Below, one piece after another: positions 1-5,881 of a DNA stretch of 18,727 bases. Source of the DNA: W11650 sp963550755 (GTDB lineage Bacteria > Bacillota > Clostridia > Lachnospirales > Vallitaleaceae). The notes below the pieces were generated by a model that was given only the letters and a program-made list of their open reading frames with translations, was not told the origin of the DNA and did no database searches. The stretch's first letter is position 1. Each line of letters opens with the position of its first letter. The translations under genes and the position numbers were made by a program. The stretch lies in assembly GCA_963550755.1 (NCBI GenBank), contig CAUVDV010000029.1, forward strand, positions 1 through 18,727. Direction: 5' to 3'.

Positions 1-76
1 GGCGGCTTGACCGTGACAAAGACGAAGCTTTAAGCAGGAGAAAGCGGAATTAACTAAAAGTCATTAAGGAGAAATT
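1..76. other. Upstream edge, tail of an unidentified gene possible
   Basis: This stretch is too short to assign. Two + frames run open from the window edge: frame 1 stops at 31-33 and frame 3 stops at 51-53. The frame-3 peptide is rich in Arg, Lys, Asp and Glu and could be the C-terminus of an upstream protein, but nothing identifies it. No promoter or terminator is visible before the first receptor, so that receptor may be read from upstream. Confidence 0.25.
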
Positions 77-2119
77 GTGAAAAAAAATTATCGATCGAAC
101 GGAAATGTATCAAAGTTAAAAAGTATTCGGGTAAAAATGCTTTTGGCGACGGTGATCGTCATGTTCTTGATGACATCGGCGCTGGTTGGTTATGCGGCTT
201 GGAGTATCAGAAAAAATACCGGACAGGAAACCAGAGATAAATTATTGACCACGGTGGATAGTTTGGCAGACGTTATTCATGAAAAATTAAACGGGGAATT
301 AAAGTATATGTCCAGCTTTGGCCGAAGAGAATCGGTTAATTTAGAAAAAGCGGATAAAGCGGAAATTACAGCAGTCTTAGCACAGGAAGCCAAAAATACG
401 GATTATGTGGAGTTTGAGGTTTTTAACAGAAATGGGATTGCTCTTGACGGCAGTACGGACGTCAGCAGCCGGGAATACTTTCAGCAGGCGCTGCAGGGCA
501 AGGTAACGATTTCGGATTTAATTGTCAATAAGAGAGACGGCAGTGAGATTTTTGTCATAGCGGCACCGGTGATGGATGGCGATAAAGTGGTTGGCGTTGT
601 TTCCGGTTTTCGGCCGGCCAGTTTTGTATCGGAGTTCGCTAGGAATTTTACTTATGGTAAAACCGGGTATGCCTATATTTTAAACGCTGAAGGGCAAATC
701 TTAGGACATCCGGATCAAAGTCTGGTTGATCAAAATAAGACGATTAGAGAATTAGCGGCAGCGGACAGCAGCTATAACTCTTTTATTAAGGCCTTTGAAC
801 AGGATATGCAGTCTTTGCGCGGCTCCAAGTCTGGTTTAGCGGAATATGACTGGAAGGGTAAAAAAATAGTGGCTTTTGCCCGGATTGAAGGCACGAATTG
901 GGGAGTGCTGGTTCAAGTTGAGGAAAGGGAAATCACCGGCCCGATTCAGGCCATGACAGTTTCCTTGATTTTGATCAGCGTTATATTCTTGGCTTTGGGA
1001 TTAATCGCCATGTTTGTGGTGTCTAATTCTATAACGGTGCCAATTGGCAATCTCAATGGGCTGGTTGAGCGGCTGGCTGATTTTAACCTGATTTTAGAGG
1101 AAAATCGTCCGACTAAGAAATATTTGGATCGGCCGGATGAAATCGGCGCCATGACCAGAGCAATGTCGCAAATGATTCACAATATGCAGGAACTAATTGC
1201 CTCCATCAGCAGTAATGCTGAGAATTTGTCGTCTTCGTCCCAGGAGTTAACGGCGATTGCTAATCAAACTTCCAATTCAGCCGATGATATTGCCAAGACA
1301 GTAGAAGAAATCGCTAACGGCGCTTCCGCGCAGGCGGAAGATACGCAAAAAGGAGCTGAGGCAATGGAAACCTTAAGCTCTGTTTTGCAGATGAACTTGA
1401 AGCTTTTGCAGGAATTAAATGAGAGTACGGACAAGGTCAATCAGCTAAAGGACAGCGGTTTGAAAACCATTCGGATATTAAATGAAACTACAGTTCAAAG
1501 CAAAGAATCGGCCGGTCAGATTTATGAGGTAATTGAAAGCACCAATGAATCAACCAAGAAGATTGAAGCAGCATCGGATATGATTAGCTCGATTGCCGAT
1601 CAAACTAATCTTTTGGCTTTAAACGCCGCGATTGAAGCGGCCAGAGCCGGTGAAGCGGGCAAGGGCTTTTCGGTAGTAGCTGATGAAATTCGAAAACTGG
1701 CCGAGGACTCCACTCACTTTACCAAAGAAATTAAGAATATTATCGCGGAACTGGCGAAAAAGGCTGAATTGGCGGTTGAAGCCATGAGTGGTGTGGGTAA
1801 GATCGTTGCTGAGCAGGAGCGGAGCGTCGACGATACGAACCGTCAGTTTGAAGGAATTGCCGAGGCGATTGAAAATACCAAGAGCATCATTGGACAGATT
1901 AACGAGATGCAGAAAAACATTGAAAGCAAGAAAGAAGTTGTCATGGAGATGCTGGAGAATTTATCCTCTATTTCCGAGGAAAACGCGGCCAGCACCGAGG
2001 AAGCGTCAGCGTCGATTGAGCAGCAGACGACCTTAATTGGCGAAGTATCTAACGCCAGCGCGCAACTGGCGACGATCGCTCAGGATTTGACGAGCTTAAC
2101 GCATCGCTTTAAATACTAA
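77..2119 (+). CDS. Methyl-accepting chemotaxis protein with dCache sensor (paralog 1)
   Basis: This is a membrane chemoreceptor of 680 residues that signals to CheA/CheW. The start is GTG with AAGGAG at 66-71. A basic N-terminus precedes membrane segment 1 (about residues 19-43). The extracellular sensor (about 44-290) contains SREYF near residues 131-135 followed by GKVTISDLIVN, a pattern typical of dCache_1 domains. Membrane segment 2 is at about 292-315, then a HAMP linker, then a long methyl-accepting coiled coil. The conserved hairpin tip around residues 508-535 includes DQTNLLALNAAIEAARAGE. No C-terminal CheR-binding pentapeptide is seen; the protein ends RFKY. It is paired with the receptor at 2699, which has nearly the same signalling half and a more diverged sensor. 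The ligand cannot be read from the sequence; amino acids are common ligands for this fold. Confidence 0.95.
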   Translation: MKKNYRSNGNVSKLKSIRVKMLLATVIVMFLMTSALVGYAAWSIRKNTGQETRDKLLTTVDSLADVIHEKLNGELKYMSSFGRRESVNLEKADKAEITAVLAQEAKNTDYVEFEVFNRNGIALDGSTDVSSREYFQQALQGKVTISDLIVNKRDGSEIFVIAAPVMDGDKVVGVVSGFRPASFVSEFARNFTYGKTGYAYILNAEGQILGHPDQSLVDQNKTIRELAAADSSYNSFIKAFEQDMQSLRGSKSGLAEYDWKGKKIVAFARIEGTNWGVLVQVEEREITGPIQAMTVSLILISVIFLALGLIAMFVVSNSITVPIGNLNGLVERLADFNLILEENRPTKKYLDRPDEIGAMTRAMSQMIHNMQELIASISSNAENLSSSSQELTAIANQTSNSADDIAKTVEEIANGASAQAEDTQKGAEAMETLSSVLQMNLKLLQELNESTDKVNQLKDSGLKTIRILNETTVQSKESAGQIYEVIESTNESTKKIEAASDMISSIADQTNLLALNAAIEAARAGEAGKGFSVVADEIRKLAEDSTHFTKEIKNIIAELAKKAELAVEAMSGVGKIVAEQERSVDDTNRQFEGIAEAIENTKSIIGQINEMQKNIESKKEVVMEMLENLSSISEENAASTEEASASIEQQTTLIGEVSNASAQLATIAQDLTSLTHRFKY

Positions 2120-2141
2120 ATATGGCAAATCTGTGGCCATG

Positions 2142-2182
2142 AACCGGGAGAAAAGCGGGAAACCGTTTTTCTTCCGGTTTTT
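2142..2182 (+). terminator. Intrinsic terminator after chemoreceptor 1
   Basis: A 13-bp stem is formed by 2142-2154 and 2167-2179 with one G-U pair. The loop is 12 nt and a run of five T's follows. It lies 22 nt after the receptor stop and isolates the receptor from the L31 gene. Confidence 0.85.
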
Positions 2183-2240
2183 ACGTCGGTATTATTCGGC
2201 GTGAGCCTGTCGGGGATTGAAATTGACATAAAAAAAGAAT

Positions 2241-2269
2241 TTGCAAGTTGATTTAAAATATGCTATACT
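2241..2269 (+). promoter_or_regulatory. Promoter of the L31 gene (extended -10)
   Basis: A -35-like TTGCAA at 2241-2246 is separated by 17 nt from TATACT at 2264-2269. The -10 is preceded by TGC, an extended -10. Transcription would begin near 2276. A perfect TTGACA also occurs at 2223-2228, but its distance to this -10 is too great. Confidence 0.7.
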
Positions 2270-2280
2270 TACTTTGCTCT

Positions 2281-2305
2281 TTATGGGAGATTGCAATTCT
2301 CATAA
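2281..2305 (+). promoter_or_regulatory. Leader hairpin of L31 mRNA
   Basis: A 9-bp stem (2281-2289 with 2297-2305, two G-U pairs) has a 7-nt loop. It lies between the predicted transcription start and the ribosome binding site of the L31 gene. Small leader structures that bind the encoded ribosomal protein are known before L31 genes in several bacterial groups. Whether this hairpin does so is inference. Confidence 0.4.
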
Positions 2306-2332
2306 AATTGGAAAAGGAAAGGGGTGAAAAAA

Positions 2333-2584
2333 GTGAAAAAGGGAATTCATCCGGATTATCATCCAGTTGTATTTATGGATTCTACCTCCGGTTTTAAGTT
2401 TTTAAGCGCATCGACCCGAACCTCAAGCGAAAAGGTAGAATGGGAAGATGGTAAGAGTTATCCGCTGATTCGTATGGAAGTGACGTCCGATTCGCATCCG
2501 TTTTATACCGGTCAGCAGAAAGCAACAGCCGCCAGAGGCCGTATTGAACAATTTAATCGTAAGTACGGAATCAAAGCCGAGTAG
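2333..2584 (+). CDS. rpmE2: 50S ribosomal protein L31, type B (zinc-free)
   Basis: Structural protein of the large ribosomal subunit, 83 residues from the preferred start. The sequence carries the type-B signature: GIHPDYHPVVF at the start, then FKFLSASTRT, WEDGKSYP and HPFYTGQQK, matching the Bacillus YtiA family in length and order. It has no cysteines, so it is the form lacking the Zn-binding CxxC pairs. An upstream in-frame GTG at 2324 would add MKKV. GTG at 2333 is preferred because AGGGG at 2320-2324 then sits 8 nt upstream and the protein begins MKKGIHP as in homologs. The gene is monocistronic, with its own promoter and terminator. In Bacillus this paralog is Zur-controlled, but I see no Zur-like palindrome here. 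Confidence 0.95.
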   Translation: MKKGIHPDYHPVVFMDSTSGFKFLSASTRTSSEKVEWEDGKSYPLIRMEVTSDSHPFYTGQQKATAARGRIEQFNRKYGIKAE

Positions 2585-2611
2585 ATCTCAGTCGTTGGTG
2601 TTAGGAGTATG

Positions 2612-2645
2612 GCCGCTAAATATTTTGTTGTTTAGCGGCTTTTTG
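2612..2645 (+). terminator. Intrinsic terminator after L31 gene
   Basis: A perfect 9-bp stem GCCGCTAAA (2612-2620) pairs with TTTAGCGGC (2631-2639) around a 10-nt loop and is followed by TTTTT. Confidence 0.9.
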
Positions 2646-2698
2646 TTTCAAAGTTTCCAAAATAAAATTAGATGAAAAAACTTGTTTAAGGAGAAATT

Positions 2699-4747
2699 GT
2701 GAAAAAAACTCATCAAAATAATGGAAATGTATCAAAATTAAAAAGTGTTCGTGTAAAAATGCTTTTGCTGATCGGCATGATTATGTTTTTGCTGACAGCC
2801 GTATTAGTTGGCTATGCTTCATGGAGCATAACGGAAAATATTGAACGGGAAACCAAGGATAAACTGCTGACGACGGCCGACAGCTTAGCCGATACTATTT
2901 ATGAAAAAATAAACGGCGAGTTAAAGTATTTATCCGGACTGGGCAGGAGAGATGCCTTTAATTTAGCCAAAAACAGCAAAGAAGAAGTCAGTGCGCAGCT
3001 AAAGCGTGAAACTGAAAAAACGGATTACATAGATTTTGACGTGTTTGATCAAAATGGACTGGCGCTTTCCGACGGCCGGGATGTTAGTGCCCGCGAATAC
3101 TTTCAGCAGGGAATGAAAGGAAAGGCAACGATTTCCGATTTGATTGTTAATATGAAAGACAACAGTAAGATTTTTGTCGTTTCCGCACCAATTATCGATG
3201 GCGATAAGCCGATTGGCGTTATTTCCGGTGTCCGCCAGGCTTCGTTTGTATCTGATTTTGCTAAGGATTTTAAGTATGGAGAAACCGGCTATGCCTATAT
3301 TTTAAATGATAAAGGTCAGATTTTAGGACATCCCGATCAAGGGCTGGTTGATCAAAATAAAACGATTCATGAATTTGCGGCCGCTGACAGTAATTATATT
3401 TCTTTTGTAAATGTTTTTGAGCGGGATATGCAGTCTTTGCGCGACGGCGGAGTGCAGGATGGAGTAACGGAATATCAGTGGAAAGGCAGAAAGATAATGG
3501 CCTTTTCCCGGATCAAAGGAACAAACTGGGCGGTGTTGGTTCAGGTTGAGGAAAAAGAGGTTTTTGGGCCGATCTGGACGATGGTACGTTCGCTGGTGCT
3601 GATTAGTTTGGTCTTTTTGATTCTAGGAGCGGTTGCTATGTATTTGGTGTCGAATTCCATAACGGTGCCGATTGCCAATATCAGCCAATTGATTGAGCGC
3701 TTAGCTGATTTTAATCTGGTTTTGGAGGAAAACCGGCCAACCAAAAAATATTTGACCCGGCCGGACGAAATCGGCGGCATGACCAGAGCCATGTCGCAAA
3801 TGATTCTCAATATGCAGGAATTGATTGCGTCCATCAGCAGCAATGCCGAAAGTTTATCGTCGTCGTCGCAGGAATTAACGGCAGTGGCCAACCAGACGGC
3901 CAATTCAGCTGATGATGTTGCCAGGACGATTGAAGAAATTGCAAGCGGCGCTTCCGCGCAGGCGGAGGACACACAAAAAGGAGCCGAGGCGATGGAAAGC
4001 TTAAGCTCTGTTTTGCAGACGAACTTGAAGCTTTTGCAGGAGTTAAATGAAAGCACGGAAAAAGTCAATCAACTAAAGGACAGTGGTTTAAAAACCATTC
4101 AGGTACTAAACACGGCTACTATCCAAAGCAAAGAGTCGGCCGGCCAGATTTATGAGGTGATTGAAAGTACCAATGCGTCAACCAAGAAGATTGAAGCGGC
4201 ATCGGATATGATTAGCTCGATTGCCGATCAAACCAATCTGCTGGCGCTAAATGCCGCGATTGAGGCGGCCAGAGCCGGCGAAGCCGGTAAGGGCTTTTCG
4301 GTAGTAGCCGATGAAATTCGGAAATTGGCCGAGGACTCTGCTCATTTTACCAAAGAGATTAAGGATATTATTGCGGAGTTAGCGAAAAAAGCGGAATTTG
4401 CCGTGGAAGCCATGAGCGGCGTAGGCAAAATTGTCGAGGAACAGAAACGCAGCGTGGACGATACCAATCAGCAGTTTGAGGGTATTGCTAAGGCAATTGA
4501 AAGTACCAAGAACATTATCGTCCAGATCAATGAGATGCAGAAAAACATTGAAAGTAAGAAAGAGACAGTAATGGAAATGCTGGAGAATTTGTCATCAATT
4601 TCCGAGGAAAACGCGGCCAGCACCGAGGAAGCAGCGGCTTCAATTGAGCAGCAGACAACTTTGATTGGCGAGGTGTCGAGCGCCAGTTCGCAATTGGCTG
4701 TGATTGCCGAAGATTTAATGAATTTAACGCATCGCTTTCAATTGTAA
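2699..4747 (+). CDS. Methyl-accepting chemotaxis protein with dCache sensor (paralog 2)
   Basis: A second dCache chemoreceptor, 682 residues, with the same architecture as its neighbour at 77. It has one N-terminal membrane segment, an extracellular Cache sensor (SAREYFQQGMKGK near residues 130-142), a second membrane segment near 293-317, HAMP, and a methyl-accepting domain with the same hairpin tip. The GTG start and AAGGAG (2688-2693) lie in a 5' context shared with paralog 1: both read TTAAGGAGAAATTGTGAAAA. The signalling halves are nearly identical, while the sensor halves differ at many positions and in a 2-residue length change near residue 245. This fits a duplication that kept output and varied input. 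No terminator separates it from the nitroreductase, so the two may be co-transcribed. Confidence 0.95.
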   Translation: MKKTHQNNGNVSKLKSVRVKMLLLIGMIMFLLTAVLVGYASWSITENIERETKDKLLTTADSLADTIYEKINGELKYLSGLGRRDAFNLAKNSKEEVSAQLKRETEKTDYIDFDVFDQNGLALSDGRDVSAREYFQQGMKGKATISDLIVNMKDNSKIFVVSAPIIDGDKPIGVISGVRQASFVSDFAKDFKYGETGYAYILNDKGQILGHPDQGLVDQNKTIHEFAAADSNYISFVNVFERDMQSLRDGGVQDGVTEYQWKGRKIMAFSRIKGTNWAVLVQVEEKEVFGPIWTMVRSLVLISLVFLILGAVAMYLVSNSITVPIANISQLIERLADFNLVLEENRPTKKYLTRPDEIGGMTRAMSQMILNMQELIASISSNAESLSSSSQELTAVANQTANSADDVARTIEEIASGASAQAEDTQKGAEAMESLSSVLQTNLKLLQELNESTEKVNQLKDSGLKTIQVLNTATIQSKESAGQIYEVIESTNASTKKIEAASDMISSIADQTNLLALNAAIEAARAGEAGKGFSVVADEIRKLAEDSAHFTKEIKDIIAELAKKAEFAVEAMSGVGKIVEEQKRSVDDTNQQFEGIAKAIESTKNIIVQINEMQKNIESKKETVMEMLENLSSISEENAASTEEAAASIEQQTTLIGEVSSASSQLAVIAEDLMNLTHRFQL

Positions 4748-4785
4748 GCGGATTGAAAAATGAAAGCACGATAAAGGAGGAAATC

Positions 4786-5310
4786 ATGGATTTAATGGAA
4801 TTGATGAAAGAGCGGTTTTCGGCTCGTTCTTTTACGGACAAGCCGGTTAGTCAGGAAATGCAGCGCCAAATATTGGAGGCGGGCTTAGCGGCTCCGACCG
4901 CCCGCAATAGTCAGCCCATTCGCTTTTATGTGGCGGGAGCGGATCGTTCGGAGGAGATCATGAGCAAATGTACCCGGGCCAATTTCCATGCACCCCTTAA
5001 TATTTTGATTACGGTCAAACCGGAAGAAGCTTGGGTCAGATCGGCGGACGGCTGGAATGCTGCTGAGGTGGACAGCGTGATTATCGGCACGCAAATGATG
5101 TATATGGCGGAAAGCCTTGGTCTGGGCACTTGCTGGATCTGCGCCTTTTCTCCGGAGGAAGCGAAAAAAGCTTTTGCGATCGGCGAAGGGGAAAAACCGG
5201 TATCCATCTTGTCGATCGGCCATAAATCTCCGGACTGCAAGCCCGGTCCAATGCATGCTTCCCGCAGGACGGCGGAGGAACTGGTTACCTATTGCCGGCA
5301 AGCAGAATAG
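4786..5310 (+). CDS. Nitroreductase-family flavoprotein
   Basis: A 174-residue protein of the FMN-dependent nitroreductase fold, which reduces nitro compounds, quinones or similar acceptors using NAD(P)H. Family features are the N-terminal ERFSARSF (FMN phosphate contact region), the segment LAAPTARNSQPIRFYV, and the late GLGTCWICAF followed by SIGHKSPD. An upstream in-frame TTG at 4753 could extend it. ATG at 4786 is chosen because AAAGGAGG at 4773-4780 lies 5 nt before it and the protein then begins like its relatives. It follows the second receptor after 38 nt without a terminator. The physiological substrate is unknown. Confidence 0.88.
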   Translation: MDLMELMKERFSARSFTDKPVSQEMQRQILEAGLAAPTARNSQPIRFYVAGADRSEEIMSKCTRANFHAPLNILITVKPEEAWVRSADGWNAAEVDSVIIGTQMMYMAESLGLGTCWICAFSPEEAKKAFAIGEGEKPVSILSIGHKSPDCKPGPMHASRRTAEELVTYCRQAE

Positions 5311-5316
5311 CGGATC

Positions 5317-5350
5317 TTGACAAAACAAAAAGTGTACGTTATTATGTGCA
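5317..5350 (+). promoter_or_regulatory. Promoter and YefM-type operator of the toxin-antitoxin remnant
   Basis: TTGACA (5317-5322), a 17-nt spacer and TATTAT (5340-5345) form a near-consensus promoter. TGTACG (5333-5338) and TGTGCA (5345-5350) form an imperfect inverted pair over the -10. This resembles the TGTACA cores of known yefM-yoeB operators. Autorepression is inferred. Confidence 0.7.
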
Positions 5351-5369
5351 TATAAAGGAGATGATTGGT

Positions 5370-5619
5370 ATGCTTAACACGAATATTACTAATTTCAGGA
5401 AAAACATTTTTGGTCTATTAGAACAGACCATTAAGTTCAATGAGCCTATCAATATCAGTACAAAGGATGGAAACGCTGTTATTATCAGTGAAAGCGATTA
5501 CAACGGACTTATGGAAAACGCTGTATCTTTCTTCAAGCCTGACAATGAAAGAAAAGATTATAGACGGTTTACATACCCCGCTGGATGAGTGCGTACCAGA
5601 AGCAGAGGTTAAGTGGTAG
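5370..5619 (+). pseudogene. Frameshifted YefM/RelB-type antitoxin
   Basis: The reading frame starts at ATG 5370 with AAAGGAG at 5354-5360. Its first 48 codons (MLNTNITNFRKNIFGLLEQ onward, then STKDGNAVIISESDYNGLME) match the Phd/YefM antitoxin N-terminus, a DNA-binding dimerisation domain. At the A-run 5515-5518 the frame breaks and stops early at 5586-5588 after unrelated residues. Removing one A restores a typical antitoxin tail (ETLYLSS, then KEKIIDGL, ending AEVKW) to a TAG at 5617-5619. The toxin start overlaps that TAG by one base, the usual coupling. The defect is therefore a +1 insertion. Base composition is more AT-rich than the flanking genes, suggesting transfer. A sequencing error is possible but would not explain the damaged toxin. 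Confidence 0.82.
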
Positions 5620-5703
5620 TGTATTCAATCGTCTACACCAAGAAAGCCATTAACGACATACCAAAGTTAAAGAGCGCAAAGCTGGACACACTATGAATTT
5701 TAA
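5619..5703 (+). pseudogene. Internally deleted YoeB/RelE-type toxin
   Basis: The frame beginning at GTG 5619 encodes VYSIVYTKKAINDIPKLKS, the expected N-terminus of a YoeB/Txe mRNA-interferase toxin. It then stops at TGA 5694-5696 after only 25 codons. In another frame, TGG at 5683 begins WTHYEF and stop (5701-5703), which matches the usual C-terminal end of this family (WTHYE). The middle of the gene, normally about 55 codons including the catalytic residues, is missing. Both intact ends probably carried TGGAC, so a deletion between short direct repeats is a simple explanation. No functional toxin can be made. Family assignment rests on recalled consensus. Confidence 0.75.
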
Positions 5704-5705
5704 AA

Positions 5706-5748
5706 TTAACAATAAAAAAGCTGCCTAAGGCAGTTTTTTTATTGTTAA
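5706..5748. terminator. Large bidirectional terminator hairpin
   Basis: A 20-bp stem (5706-5725 with 5729-5748, one G-U) has a 3-nt loop, and A-rich and T-rich runs make up the lower half of the arms. It can act as a U-tailed terminator in both directions. It closes the nitroreductase/toxin-antitoxin stretch and insulates the flagellar cluster. Confidence 0.88.
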
Positions 5749-5773
5749 AATGACAGCGCGGCAAAAGTTTTAC

Positions 5774-5801
5774 TAAAGATTTTACCGGGATTAACCGATT
5801 T
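5774..5801 (+). promoter_or_regulatory. Sigma-28 (SigD) type promoter, flagellar cluster
   Basis: TAAA at 5774-5777, 16 nt, then ACCGATTT at 5794-5801. This matches 6 of 8 positions of the SigD -10 (GCCGATAT) with suitable spacing. It lies about 80 nt before the large flagellar-cluster gene. Confidence 0.6.
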
Positions 5802-5881
5802 AATAATAAAGAAGGATCTGACAGCAAACGCAGGGAGAGCGGACTGAGCGGTAACTTTCATTCTGACAAAAGGAAATGGAT

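Noticed and set aside
2223..2228. Perfect TTGACA as -35 of the L31 promoter
   Set aside because: It is 35 nt from TATACT and 25 nt from the nearest other AT-rich hexamer. TTGCAA at 2241 has the correct 17-nt spacing.
3541..4068. 175-codon open frame on the opposite strand of the second chemoreceptor
   Set aside because: It mirrors the coding frame of the conserved signalling domain, has no start signals and no recognisable domain. The same holds for the other antisense frames over real genes.
4753..4785. N-terminal extension of the nitroreductase from TTG 4753
   Set aside because: No ribosome site lies before it, while AAAGGAGG sits exactly upstream of ATG 4786.
5511..5519. Programmed frameshifting in the antitoxin
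   Set aside because: A run of four A's without a heptameric slippery site or following stem-loop is not a known signal, and the adjoining toxin is also broken, which points to decay.
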